Shown piece after piece: positions 19,079-28,649 of a stretch of 64,000 nt of DNA. A program made the translations under genes and the position numbers. The notes below the pieces were generated by a model, which made no database searches, had not been told where the DNA came from, and saw only the letters and a program-made list of their open reading frames with translations. Each line of letters begins with the position of its first letter. Positions within the stretch are counted from its first letter, which is position 1. The stretch comes from Pseudoruminococcus massiliensis (GTDB lineage: Bacteria; Bacillota; Clostridia; Oscillospirales; Acutalibacteraceae), in assembly GCF_900291955.1 (NCBI RefSeq), contig NZ_OLMR01000008.1, positions 20,089-84,088 of the forward strand, given 5' to 3'.

Positions 19079-19259
19079 CTATTTTGCAAAATAGCTAAGT
19101 TTATTAAATTATATATTGTATTTTTGAATTTTATTTCATTTAATCTTTCATTTTTAGTTTTGATTTTGAACATTATTCTTCTACTATTTTAAAAGTTTCT
19201 TACATATATGGTATAAATTTGCGTAAAGCATTGACAAATTAAACATTTTGACGGATAAT
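19079..19259 (+). promoter_or_regulatory. Upstream region of aconitase gene: palindrome and promoter
   Basis: The 418-bp gap before the aconitase gene is very AT-rich. It holds a perfect 16-bp palindrome CTATTTTGCAAAATAG (19079-19094) and a near-consensus promoter, TTGACA (19231-19236), 17 bp, GATAAT (19254-19259). The palindrome does not match the Rex operator consensus, so its binding protein is unknown. Nothing else was recognised in the gap. Confidence 0.55.
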
Positions 19260-19332
19260 ATTAAGTGAATTTTATATGTGTAGAAAATTCATTTTGAGTT
19301 TTTACACTAAATCTTTACAAGGGGGATTAACC

Positions 19333-21264
19333 ATGGGTTATACACTCGCACAAAAAATTATTAAAGAACACATTCTTAGTGGCGAAATGACTGTCGGCTC
19401 TGAAATTGGTCTTAAAATCGACCAAACTCTTACTCAAGACGCAACAGGTACAATGGCTTATCTTGAATTTGAGGCTATTGGTATTCCAAGAGTTAAGACA
19501 GAAAAGAGCGTTGCTTATATCGACCATAATACTCTTCAGACTGGCTTTGAAAATGCTGATGACCACCGTTTCATTCAGTCTGTTGCAAAGAAGCACGGTA
19601 TCTACTATTCTCGTCCTGGTAACGGTATCTGCCATCAGGTTCATCTCGAGCGTTTCGGCAAGCCTGGCAAGACTCTTATAGGCTCTGATAGCCATACTCC
19701 AACAGGCGGCGGTATAGGTATGCTTGCTATGGGTGCGGGTGGTCTTGATGTTGCCGTTGCTATGGGTGGCGGTGCTTACTACATCTCTATGCCTAAGATG
19801 GTTAGAATCAATCTCACTGGCAAGCTTCAGCCATGGGTTGCTGCTAAGGATATTATTCTTGAAGTTCTAAAGATTATGTCTGTTAAGGGTGGTGTAGGTA
19901 AGATTATCGAATACGGCGGTGAGGGCGTTAAAACTCTTACAGTTCCTGAAAGAGCTACTATCACAAATATGGGTGCTGAGCTTGGTGCTACTACTTCTAT
20001 CTTCCCTTCTGACGAAATTACAAGAGAATTTATGAAGGCCCAAGATCGTGAAGAGGATTGGATTGAGCTTCAGCCTGATGCTGACGCTTTTTATGATGAG
20101 GTTATCAATATCGACCTTTCAGCACTCGTTCCTATGGCTGCATGTCCACATAGCCCTGACAATGTTAAGTCTATTGAGGAAATCGGCCCACAAAAGATTG
20201 ACCAAGTTCTTATTGGCTCATGCACAAACTCATCTTATCTCGACCTTATGAGAGTTGCTCATATAATGAAGGGCAAGACTGTTCACCCTGATGTAAGCTT
20301 TGGTATCGCTCCTGGCTCTAAGCAGGTTTATAATATGCTCGCAAGAAATGGTGCTTTGGCTGACCTTATCGAGGCTGGTGCAAGAATTCTTGAGTGTGCT
20401 TGCGGTCCTTGCATAGGTATGGGACAATCCCCTAATTCTAAGGGTATTTCTCTCCGTACATTCAACAGAAACTTTGAAGGCCGTTCTGGTACTGCTGATG
20501 GCCAGATTTATCTTGTCAGCCCAGAAACTGCTGCTGTTTCTGCTATTGCAGGTGTATTCACAGACCCAAGAACTCTTGGTGACGCTATCGACATCAAGCT
20601 TCCTGAAAAGTTTGAAATCAACGATAATATGGTTGTTGCTCCAGAGCCAGAAGAAACTATGGACACTGTTGAAATTCTTCGTGGTCCTAACATCAAGCCT
20701 TTCCCACAGACTTCTCCACTTGAAGATTCTATTGATGTTCCTTGCTCACTCAAGGTTGGCGATAACATCACAACAGACCACATTATGCCTGCTGGTGCTA
20801 AGATTCTTCCTCTCCGTTCAAATATTCCTGCTATTTCACAATACTGCTTCACAGTATGCGATAAAGAATTCCCTAAGAGAGCTTTAGAGCTCGGCGGAAG
20901 CATCATTGTTGGTGGAGTAAACTATGGACAAGGTTCTTCAAGAGAACACGCCGCTCTTGCTCCTCTTTATCTTGGAGTTAAGGCTGTTTTGGTTAAGTCC
21001 TTCGCAAGAATTCACCGCTCTAACCTCATCAATGCAGGTATTCTCCCACTTACATTCGTAAATGAAGCTGATTATGATTCTATCAGCGAGGGCGACGAGC
21101 TTGCTATTCCTGATGTTAAGAAGCTTATTATGAACGGCAGTGAACTTACTGTTATCAATAAGACAACAGGTAAGGAAATCCCTGTACTTTGCGAGCTTTC
21201 AGACCGTACAAGAGATATTATTCTTGCTGGCGGACTTCTTAACTATACTAAGGAAAATTCTTAA
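19333..21264 (+). CDS. acn: Aconitate hydratase
   Basis: The 643-residue protein belongs to the shorter aconitase group found in Clostridia. The [4Fe-4S] ligands are C297 (IGSCTNSS) and C357/C360 (CGPCIGMG), spaced as in known aconitases, and the swivel domain is at about 480-643 (GSSREHAAL). It converts citrate to isocitrate. The ATG at 19333 directly follows GGGGGATT, so the longer frame opening at 19276 is not used. Isocitrate dehydrogenase follows 43 bp later, giving the citrate-to-2-oxoglutarate branch used to make glutamate in organisms with an incomplete TCA cycle. Codons are biased towards high expression. Confidence 0.95.
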   Translation: MGYTLAQKIIKEHILSGEMTVGSEIGLKIDQTLTQDATGTMAYLEFEAIGIPRVKTEKSVAYIDHNTLQTGFENADDHRFIQSVAKKHGIYYSRPGNGICHQVHLERFGKPGKTLIGSDSHTPTGGGIGMLAMGAGGLDVAVAMGGGAYYISMPKMVRINLTGKLQPWVAAKDIILEVLKIMSVKGGVGKIIEYGGEGVKTLTVPERATITNMGAELGATTSIFPSDEITREFMKAQDREEDWIELQPDADAFYDEVINIDLSALVPMAACPHSPDNVKSIEEIGPQKIDQVLIGSCTNSSYLDLMRVAHIMKGKTVHPDVSFGIAPGSKQVYNMLARNGALADLIEAGARILECACGPCIGMGQSPNSKGISLRTFNRNFEGRSGTADGQIYLVSPETAAVSAIAGVFTDPRTLGDAIDIKLPEKFEINDNMVVAPEPEETMDTVEILRGPNIKPFPQTSPLEDSIDVPCSLKVGDNITTDHIMPAGAKILPLRSNIPAISQYCFTVCDKEFPKRALELGGSIIVGGVNYGQGSSREHAALAPLYLGVKAVLVKSFARIHRSNLINAGILPLTFVNEADYDSISEGDELAIPDVKKLIMNGSELTVINKTTGKEIPVLCELSDRTRDIILAGGLLNYTKENS

Positions 21265-21307
21265 TGTTCCACACATAATACCCGCTTAATATAAGAAAGG
21301 AATGATA

Positions 21308-22522
21308 ATGATGACAAAGATTCAGATGAAAACACCTTTAGTCGAGATGGACGGCGATGAAATGACCCGAATCATCTGGAAGATGATTAAGGATATTCTT
21401 CTCCTCCCTTATATCGACCTCAAGACTGAATATTATGACCTCGGACTTGAGCATAGAGAGGCTACTAAGGACCAAGTTACTTTTGATTCCGCAGAAGCTA
21501 CTAAAAAATATGGCGTTGCTGTAAAGTGTGCTACTATTACTCCTAACGCAGAAAGAGTTAAAGAATACAACCTCACTGAAATGTGGAAATCACCTAATGG
21601 TACTATTCGTGCAATTCTTGATGGTACAGTTTTCAGAACTCCTATTCTCGTTAAGGGTATCACACCATTTATTCCAAGCTGGAAAAAGCCTATTACTATT
21701 GCTCGTCACGCTTATGGCGATGTTTATAAGAATACTGAAATGGTTGTTCCTGCTGACTGCAAGGCTGAGCTTGTTGTAACAGACGCAAACGGTGTTGAAA
21801 CTCGTTCACTTATCCACGATTTCAAAACTCCTGGTATTATTCAAGGTCTTCACAATCTCGATAAAAGTATCAGCAGCTTTGCAAGAGCTTGTTTCAACTT
21901 TGCTCTCGACCAAAAGAAAGATATTTGGTTTGCTACTAAGGATACTATTTCTAAGAAATATGACCACCGTTTTAAGGATATTTTCAACGAAATATTTGAG
22001 GCTGAATATAAGGATAAATTCAAAGAGGCTGGTATCGAATATTTCTATACTTTGATTGATGACGCTGTTGCAAGAGTTGTTCGTTCAGAGGGTGGATATA
22101 TCTGGGCTTGCAAAAACTATGATGGTGATGTTATGTCCGATATGGTTGCTACTGCTTTCGGTTCACTCGCAATGATGACCTCTGTTCTTGTTTCTCCTGA
22201 TGGCGTTTATGAGTATGAAGCTGCACACGGAACTGTTCAGCGTCATTACTATAAACATCTCAAGGGTGAAAAGACTTCTACAAACTCTATGGCAACTCTC
22301 TTTGCTTGGACTGGTGCTTTGAGAAAGCGTGGAGAACTTGATAATCTTCCTGAACTTATCGACTTTGCTGATAAGCTTGAAAAGGCTTCTATTGAAACAA
22401 TTGAAGATGGTGTTATGACTGGTGACCTTGCTGCTCTCTCAAGCCTTGATAACATCACTAAGGTTGATACAGAAGCGTTCCTTACAGAAATTGCAAAAAG
22501 ATTAGATAAAAAAATGGCTTAA
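21308..22522 (+). CDS. icd: NADP-dependent isocitrate dehydrogenase
   Basis: About 404 residues, of the dimeric eukaryote-like (type II) NADP-IDH group: [17 protein letters not shown] near the start, substrate-binding SPNGTIR, metal site in [18 protein letters not shown], and [10 protein letters not shown] near the cofactor pocket. It oxidises isocitrate to 2-oxoglutarate with NADPH formation. Three in-frame ATGs cluster at the start; those at 21308/21311 have the best distance to AAAGG. It is in an operon with aconitase and ends at a strong terminator just before rex. Confidence 0.95.
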   Translation: MMTKIQMKTPLVEMDGDEMTRIIWKMIKDILLLPYIDLKTEYYDLGLEHREATKDQVTFDSAEATKKYGVAVKCATITPNAERVKEYNLTEMWKSPNGTIRAILDGTVFRTPILVKGITPFIPSWKKPITIARHAYGDVYKNTEMVVPADCKAELVVTDANGVETRSLIHDFKTPGIIQGLHNLDKSISSFARACFNFALDQKKDIWFATKDTISKKYDHRFKDIFNEIFEAEYKDKFKEAGIEYFYTLIDDAVARVVRSEGGYIWACKNYDGDVMSDMVATAFGSLAMMTSVLVSPDGVYEYEAAHGTVQRHYYKHLKGEKTSTNSMATLFAWTGALRKRGELDNLPELIDFADKLEKASIETIEDGVMTGDLAALSSLDNITKVDTEAFLTEIAKRLDKKMA

Positions 22523-22562
22523 TATAAAAAATCTCTTTTAATCAGTAAAAAATGTGCTATAA

Positions 22563-22598
22563 TAAGGTGTGGGAATTTGTCCCACACCTTATTTTTTG
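22563..22598 (+). terminator. Terminator of acn-icd operon
   Basis: TAAGGTGTGGGA/TCCCACACCTTA is a perfect 12-bp stem, followed by TTTTTT. It lies only about 20 bp before the rex start, so rex may depend on read-through or on a promoter hidden inside the terminator. Confidence 0.9.
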
Positions 22599-22616
22599 GA
22601 AGTCGGTGAATAAAAC

Positions 22617-23279
22617 TTGTCTAAACACGAAAATATATCAGTTCAAGTAATAAATCGTTTGCCAAGATATTACCGTTTTCTTGGTGAATTGCTTGATAAA
22701 AATATAACAAGAATTTCTTCAAGAGAGCTTTCAGACAGAATGCACTTAACCGCATCACAAATTCGACAGGATTTAAACTGTTTTGGTGGTTTTGGTCAAC
22801 AGGGATACGGCTATTCTGTTCAAGCTCTGCATGATGAAATAGGCCATATCCTTGGCATTGATAATCAATATAGTGCTATAATGATTGGTGCTGGAAATCT
22901 CGGAAAGGCTGTTGCAACACATATGTCTTTTGAAAAACGAGGTTTTAAACTTACAGGTATTTTTGATAGCGATAAAAATAAAATCGGACAGAAAATTCGT
23001 GACATAAGCATTATGGATACGGAATTTCTTGAAAAGTTCTGTTCAGAAAATCATCCTGATGTTGCAATATTTTGTGTTCCGAAAGCTGCAACACCAGCAC
23101 TTGCAACTAAACTTCATTCATATGGTGTAAAAAACTATTGGAATTTCAGCCATTATGACCTAACACTCGATTTTGATGATATTATTGTACAAAATGTTCA
23201 TCTCAATGATAGCCTTATGGTTCTATGCTATATGATAACCGATAGCCGAAACAAAGCTGATGAAAAAACAATTAACTAA
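22617..23279 (+). CDS. rex: Redox-sensing transcriptional repressor Rex
   Basis: The 220-residue protein has the Rex winged-helix domain (RLPRYYRFLGEL, then LHLTASQIRQDLNCFG-like residues 40-58) and a Rossmann domain (IMIGAGNLGKAVATH). Rex senses the NADH/NAD ratio and represses fermentation and energy genes when NADH is low. The start is taken as TTG at 22617; there is no good ribosome-binding site, so it may be weakly translated. It follows acn-icd, which suggests redox control of 2-oxoglutarate synthesis, but no Rex operator was seen upstream of these genes. Confidence 0.93.
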   Translation: MSKHENISVQVINRLPRYYRFLGELLDKNITRISSRELSDRMHLTASQIRQDLNCFGGFGQQGYGYSVQALHDEIGHILGIDNQYSAIMIGAGNLGKAVATHMSFEKRGFKLTGIFDSDKNKIGQKIRDISIMDTEFLEKFCSENHPDVAIFCVPKAATPALATKLHSYGVKNYWNFSHYDLTLDFDDIIVQNVHLNDSLMVLCYMITDSRNKADEKTIN

Positions 23280-23408
23280 ACAACATATATTAGTTCATTC
23301 TATCTTTCTATGGGCTATAAAACATAAAGTATTCTACTTTTTCCTTGCCTCCTTAATTCTGTTATTTCGTTTTCATAAACGCTTATATGTTGATAACTTC
23401 TTGGCATT

Positions 23409-23454
23409 AAAAATCCCTCCTGATGTATATTCTACATCAAGAGGGATTTTTTCT
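23409..23454. terminator. Bidirectional terminator between rex and pullulanase
   Basis: AAAAATCCCTC/GAGGGATTTTT with an inner TGATGTA/TACATCA stem, flanked by A and T runs on both strands, so it can serve both convergent genes. Confidence 0.85.
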
Positions 23455-23532
23455 ATTGTCCTTTTTTACAGACTTGTTCAAATCTGTTTCATAGCTTTTT
23501 ACTTTATAGATTTATTGAATTGTCAAAATCAA

Positions 23533-26298
23533 TTATCTATTAGCCTTCTTCTTTGCTGTAACAAATACTATGCCTGCGATTGCAAGAAGTGCTACACCTG
23601 CGAACGCAAACCAAACGATTGGTGTGCTTGTATCGCCTGTATTTACGCCATTTGAATTATCGTTAGGTGTAACCTTGCTTGTATCCTCTGGATTAGAATT
23701 ATCAGGAGTACCATTTGTATCGCCAAGAACAAGTACCATTGTTGACTGAGCCTTGACTGTTACTGTGTCACCGTTGATTGTTTCGATAACATCTGTACCA
23801 GCCTTCTCGCCATTGACACAAACCTGCCACTTGTCGCTCTTTGGAAGCTTAACCTGAACATCTTCCTTATTAGCATTGTATGCTACAAAGATAGAATCAG
23901 CCTTTTCGCCATTTGGCTTGCCGCTTACTTCATAAGCAACAACATTATCGCCAACATCTTCGGAGAATTTGATGCTGTTGTTGACATCTTCTGTTGTTGT
24001 AAGTCTGAGTGATGGGTGAGCCTTTCTGAATTCAATAAGGCCCTTATAGTAGCTGCTTACGTCTGAAACAAGATTGCTTGAGAGTGTATCCCACTTAACG
24101 CTGTTTGTAGAATCAGGTGACTTATAGCTGTTGCTATCTAGCTTGCCATTAGCAAGAGGCTTTGTTCTGCACATTTCTTCGCCACCGAGGAAGAATGGTA
24201 CACCCTGTGATGTAAATACAACTGAGCTTGCGAGCTTAGTCATAGCTGCCTTTTCTTCATCTGTTGCGTCTGGGCAAGAATTTGTAAATCTATCCCAGAG
24301 TGTGTTGTTATCGTGGCAGGAAACATAGTTAATTGTCTGTGTAGGAGCACCTGCCCATGAATCAGTTGCACCGAGAACGCCAGACTTAACTGTGCTCTCA
24401 AGACCACTCTTACCACTTACGAAACCTGTATCTTCTTCATCAAATACATTACCCTTGAGGCCATCTCTGATGTCATCGCTGAATGCACCAAAACCAGGCA
24501 TCTTAGAAATTTGAGCCTTCAAAGCTGCTTGTGATGATGGAAGTGTTGATGAACCGCCTGTCCAACCTTCACCATATGTGATGATTGTTGGGTCAATCTC
24601 ATTAAGAGCTGCTCTGATTTCATTGATTGTTTCTTGGTCATGAAGTCCCATAAGGTCAAAACGGAAACCATCAATATGATACTCTGTTGCCCAGTAAACA
24701 ACAGATTCTACGATATACTTTCTAACCATTGAACGCTCAGTAGCTGTTTCGTTACCACAGCCTGAACCATTTGAGAAGCTACCGTCTTCATTTTCTCTAT
24801 AATAGTAGTCAGGGAATGACTTATTGAAGTTAGAATCATATGTAGCTGCTGTGTGGTTATAAACAACATCCATAATAACTCTTATACCACTCTTATGAAG
24901 TGACTGAACCATCTGCTTGAACTCGTTGATTCTTACTTCACCGTTGTAAGGGTTTGTTGAATAAGAGCCTTCTGGGAAGTTGTAGTTCTTAGGGTCATAG
25001 CCCCAGTTGTATTGAGCCTTATCAAGCTTTGTTTCATCAACGCTTGAAAAGTCAAATGCAGGCATAATCTGAACGTGTGTGATTCCGAGATTCTTAAGAT
25101 AATCAAGGCAAGTAGAATTACCATTTGAATTCTTTGTACCTGTTTCTGTAAATGCAAGATACTTACCCTTATGAGCGTCAGAAACGCCTGAACTTGCATC
25201 AATAGAGAAATCTCTTATATGTTGCTCATAAACAATAGCGTCTGTTGCATTACCACCAAACTCTGGACGAACATCGCTATCCCAACCATCTGGGTTTGTA
25301 GACTTGAGGTCGATAATCATACCTCTGTCGCCGTTTACGCCACCTGCTCTTGCATAAAGGTCAACAGCCTCGTTTTCGCTGCCATTAATCTTGAATGTAT
25401 AAGTGTAGTATACGCCATTGAGGTCGCCTGCTTCTTCTGCTGTCCAGACGCCCTTATCGCCAAGTGTCATATCAACAGATTTGATAAGTGTGTCGCCATT
25501 GCCTGTTGAGTAGAGGTTAAGTGTAACTTTCTCTGCGAGAGGTGACCATGTCTTAAATGTTGTTTTTTCTGCTGTGTAGTTAGCACCGAGGTCGTTGCCG
25601 TCATAAGTATACTTCTGCTCGAACTCATTTGTATCATAAACAGCAGCAGTAGAAACATCAAGCTCAATAAAGCCATCAATGTAGAGCTTATAGCTCTTGC
25701 CATAAGGAAGCTCATCAGAAGTCATCAAGCTACCATTCTTGCCATCTGTTGTAACAGAAGCTACTGCATAAGTATTTCCTTCGGAATCCTTAACAGTTAC
25801 ATCGCTTGCCTTGAGATTTGCTTCCTGAGAAAGTGTGAAGTCAATCTGGCTTGTAGAAACCATCTTTGCCTTCTTGATTCTTGGAGATGTAAGTTCAGCC
25901 TCTGTATAGCCAAACTCAGCCTGTCCTTGAAGAACATAAATATCTACTTTTCCGTCTTGAGCCTTAGCTGTTTCGATGAAGCGGTCACCGTCTGTATCCT
26001 TAGATTCCCACTTACCCTTACGGATAATAAAGCCTATTTTGTCAATACCAGCTACATCCATGTTGAACTTGGATACTGCACCAAAGCTATCGCTTGATGT
26101 GAAATCCTGTTGACCTCCGTCTTTGCCATCTGCCCAAACCCAGATATTCCAATTATCATAATTAGAATCGCTTCTTTGGTAGTGAACAGTAACTTCGAGG
26201 TCATCTGTCGCTGCAACTGAAGGTACAACAAATACTGCTGCAATCATCATAAGTGACAGAAGTAGTGCTAAGAATTTTTTCATTGTTCTTGTTGCCAT
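23533..26298 (-). CDS. pulA: Cell-surface type I pullulanase (GH13)
   Basis: The 921-residue protein has a signal peptide (1-30), a pullulanase carbohydrate-binding module (about 33-125, starch binding), a CBM48-like domain, and a GH13 catalytic barrel with YNWGYDP, region I DVVYNH, region II GFRFDLMG (nucleophile Asp), region III YGEGW (acid Glu) and region IV VSCHDN. It cuts alpha-1,6 bonds in pullulan and amylopectin outside the cell. The C-terminus has a low-complexity linker, NTGD, a hydrophobic span and KKKANR: a sorting-signal-like tail with NTGD instead of LPXTG. ATG follows AAGGAG. Monocistronic and convergent to rex. Confidence 0.94.
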   Translation of the reverse strand: MATRTMKKFLALLLSLMMIAAVFVVPSVAATDDLEVTVHYQRSDSNYDNWNIWVWADGKDGGQQDFTSSDSFGAVSKFNMDVAGIDKIGFIIRKGKWESKDTDGDRFIETAKAQDGKVDIYVLQGQAEFGYTEAELTSPRIKKAKMVSTSQIDFTLSQEANLKASDVTVKDSEGNTYAVASVTTDGKNGSLMTSDELPYGKSYKLYIDGFIELDVSTAAVYDTNEFEQKYTYDGNDLGANYTAEKTTFKTWSPLAEKVTLNLYSTGNGDTLIKSVDMTLGDKGVWTAEEAGDLNGVYYTYTFKINGSENEAVDLYARAGGVNGDRGMIIDLKSTNPDGWDSDVRPEFGGNATDAIVYEQHIRDFSIDASSGVSDAHKGKYLAFTETGTKNSNGNSTCLDYLKNLGITHVQIMPAFDFSSVDETKLDKAQYNWGYDPKNYNFPEGSYSTNPYNGEVRINEFKQMVQSLHKSGIRVIMDVVYNHTAATYDSNFNKSFPDYYYRENEDGSFSNGSGCGNETATERSMVRKYIVESVVYWATEYHIDGFRFDLMGLHDQETINEIRAALNEIDPTIITYGEGWTGGSSTLPSSQAALKAQISKMPGFGAFSDDIRDGLKGNVFDEEDTGFVSGKSGLESTVKSGVLGATDSWAGAPTQTINYVSCHDNNTLWDRFTNSCPDATDEEKAAMTKLASSVVFTSQGVPFFLGGEEMCRTKPLANGKLDSNSYKSPDSTNSVKWDTLSSNLVSDVSSYYKGLIEFRKAHPSLRLTTTEDVNNSIKFSEDVGDNVVAYEVSGKPNGEKADSIFVAYNANKEDVQVKLPKSDKWQVCVNGEKAGTDVIETINGDTVTVKAQSTMVLVLGDTNGTPDNSNPEDTSKVTPNDNSNGVNTGDTSTPIVWFAFAGVALLAIAGIVFVTAKKKANR

Positions 26299-26596
26299 TT
26301 TTCAAATTCTCCTTTTTTTATTATCCGAAATCTTACTAAAAAATGATTTCAGATTAACCTGATTATATCATATTTATAAAAATTTTAAAAGAATTTATAA
26401 ATTTTTTTCATACAAATTATTAACAGGCGATCTGTCTAATTTGCACAAACTTTTATGTTAATATTTGGTTCTTAAGGAAAATTTTAATTTATATGGAAAT
26501 ATATATAAATAATTCTTTCTTTTTCAATATATTAATATTGATATTAGAAAAATAAAAGTTTCGCTCAAACTTTTTCTTATGGAAACATATTTGACT
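26299..26596. other. AT-rich intergenic gap with a repeat fragment
   Basis: No gene or RNA was recognised. Around 26554-26580 the string AAAGTTTCGCTCAA followed by CTTTTTCTTATGG matches the end of the intergenic repeat found in front of pheS (45261-45285, other strand). It looks like a degraded copy of that repeat family. Confidence 0.4.
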
Positions 26597-26956
26597 TTAA
26601 CTTACTTTTATAAACCTTAAAGCAGAACCATCATAAGAAAGCTCAAGTTCATTTCCATAAAGCTTATATTTGAATACTATATTTCCATAATCTTCAGAAA
26701 CTATTATAATCTTCTCATTATCTATTTCATAATATTCATTTAATTTCAATTCGCTTTTATCTGTCTTTTTTACATTTAAAATAATATTTCTATTTTCAAA
26801 GCTAAGTGTACCCCTACTTTCTTTGCTATTATCATCACTTTTTAATTTCCACGAATATAATACAATTTCTTCTGCAGCGGAATCTGGTGGTGATACTGTG
26901 CAGCCACACAAGCTAATGATAAGAATACTTGCAAGTATGAAAGCTCTTCGTTTCAT
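26597..26956 (-). CDS. Small lipoprotein of unknown function
   Basis: The 119-residue protein has a basic start, a hydrophobic stretch and the lipobox LCGC (modified Cys about residue 19). The mature part is about 100 residues, rich in beta strands and charged residues (KLKSDDNSKESRG, YEIDNEKIIIV), like small lipocalin-type fold lipoproteins of ruminococci. It is anchored to the outer face of the membrane. A binding role is only a guess. ATG has GGAGG in front. It stands alone between the pullulanase and the aminotransferase. Confidence 0.75.
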   Translation of the reverse strand: MKRRAFILASILIISLCGCTVSPPDSAAEEIVLYSWKLKSDDNSKESRGTLSFENRNIILNVKKTDKSELKLNEYYEIDNEKIIIVSEDYGNIVFKYKLYGNELELSYDGSALRFIKVS

Positions 26957-27170
26957 AATAAACCTCCGTTTTTATTAAAATGGATTTTTTATCCGTCAAA
27001 AAGGCAAGCAAAGCTCATTATATTCGATTATTTTTGAATAAAATAATAAATTTTGCAAGAATATAAAATAAGACTTGCATTTTTACATATATTATATTAA
27101 AATATTAAGCGGAAATCGACTGTATTTTGCAGTTCATAAAATAATTTATGCTATTTTAGGGGGATTCATA

Positions 27171-28454
27171 ATGTCAGACTATCAGTCTATGGACAAAAAT
27201 GCTCTTGAATCAGAGCTTAAAAATCTTAAAGCAGAATATGAGGATTATAAGGCTCAAGGTCTAAAGCTCAATATGGCAAGAGGTGTTCCAAGTACAGCTC
27301 AGCTTGAGCTTTCACTTCCTATGCTTGATATACTTAAAAGTGGTAGTGATTGTCTTTCTGTATCAGGTGCAGATTGCCGTAACTATGGTATTCTCGATGG
27401 TATTGATGAGGCCAAGGAACTTTTTGCACAAATGCTCGGTGTTAAGCCTGAAAATGTATTCATCGGTGGCAACTCAAGTCTTAATATGATGTTTGATACA
27501 ATCGCTTGCTTCTCTGAAAATGGTGTTGCTGGAGAACAGCCTTGGCTTCTTCAGGGAAAGATTAAGTTCCTCTGCCCTGCTCCAGGATATGACAGACATT
27601 TCGGCGTTACAGGCTTCTTCAAAAATATTGAAATGATTACTATTCCTATGACTGAAAATGGTCCTGATATGGATATGGTAGAAAAGTATGTTGAGAACGA
27701 CTCTACTGTCAAAGGAATCTGGTGCGTACCTAAGTATTCAAACCCAGACGGCATAACATATTCTGACGAAACTGTTAAGCGTTTCGCAGCATTAAAGCCT
27801 GCTGCTAAGGATTTCAGAATTATGTGGGATAACGCATACTGCATACATGACCTTACTGACACCCCTGATACTCTCCTTAATCTTTATGATGAATGTCTTA
27901 AAAACGGCAATGAAGATTTGCCAATTATGTTCTGCTCTACTTCTAAGATTACTTTCCCAGGCTCTGGTGTTTCCGCTCTCGCAGCATCAAAGAATAACCT
28001 TGATGTTCTCAAAAGCAGATATAAGTTTCAAACTATCGGTTATGATAAGCTTAATATGCTCCGCCATATCAGGTTCTTTAATAATTATGAAGGCGTTGTT
28101 GCACATATGCAAAAGCATAAGGCTATCCTTGCTCCAAAGTTTGAGCTTGTCATAAGTAAGCTTACAAAAGAACTTGGCGACAAGAATATTGCAAGCTGGC
28201 ATAATCCTAATGGTGGTTACTTTGTCAGCGTAAATGTTCTCAATGGCTGTGCTAAAAAAGTTGTTGCCCTTTGTAAAGAGGCTGGAATTAACCTCACTGG
28301 TGCAGGTGCTACATATCCTTATGGTATTGACCCTAACGATTCTAATATCAGAATTGCCCCAAGCTTCCCTCCTCTTGATGAACTTGCTAAGGCTCTTGAT
28401 ATTTTCTGTCTATGCACAAAGATTGCAGCCATAGAAAAGCTTTTGGATAAATAA
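27171..28454 (+). CDS. PLP-dependent aminotransferase, AspT-like
   Basis: 427 residues from ATG 27171, which follows AGGGGG; the frame opens at 27075 but those residues are not conserved-looking. It is an aspartate-type aminotransferase of the subgroup resembling the Corynebacterium AspT family (PF12897): MARGVPSTAQL near the N-terminus, the WDNAY segment that holds the pyridine ring, and the PLP lysine in CSTSKITFPGSG. It moves an amino group between an amino acid (probably aspartate) and 2-oxoglutarate, which acn and icd nearby would supply. Monocistronic. Confidence 0.88.
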   Translation: MSDYQSMDKNALESELKNLKAEYEDYKAQGLKLNMARGVPSTAQLELSLPMLDILKSGSDCLSVSGADCRNYGILDGIDEAKELFAQMLGVKPENVFIGGNSSLNMMFDTIACFSENGVAGEQPWLLQGKIKFLCPAPGYDRHFGVTGFFKNIEMITIPMTENGPDMDMVEKYVENDSTVKGIWCVPKYSNPDGITYSDETVKRFAALKPAAKDFRIMWDNAYCIHDLTDTPDTLLNLYDECLKNGNEDLPIMFCSTSKITFPGSGVSALAASKNNLDVLKSRYKFQTIGYDKLNMLRHIRFFNNYEGVVAHMQKHKAILAPKFELVISKLTKELGDKNIASWHNPNGGYFVSVNVLNGCAKKVVALCKEAGINLTGAGATYPYGIDPNDSNIRIAPSFPPLDELAKALDIFCLCTKIAAIEKLLDK

Positions 28455-28549
28455 TATATAAATTCTGCCCTATTACGAAAGCTTTTAGCTTTATTTGATA
28501 TTAATTTGTCTTAATCACATTGACTTTTTCGACCATAAAATATATAATT

Positions 28550-28589
28550 AACCTTGTTACCTCTGTTTTCGTGAGTGACAAGGTTTTTT
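28550..28589 (+). terminator. Terminator after aminotransferase gene
   Basis: The AACCTTGT/ACAAGGTT stem is followed by TTTTTTATTTT, about 100 bp after the stop codon and 60 bp before secD. Confidence 0.7.
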
Positions 28590-28649
28590 ATTTTGCAAAA
28601 TTCCTTAAAGCTACTAAAACAGACAAATGAATTTATTGGAGGATACCGT

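Noticed and set aside
18915..19332. Rex operator in front of aconitase
   Set aside because: The only palindrome (CTATTTTGCAAAATAG) does not fit the Rex consensus TTGT-GA/TTAACAA type.
23260..23655. 131-residue plus-strand ORF after rex
   Set aside because: It runs through the rex/pullulanase terminator and into the 3' end of the pullulanase gene; no family resemblance.
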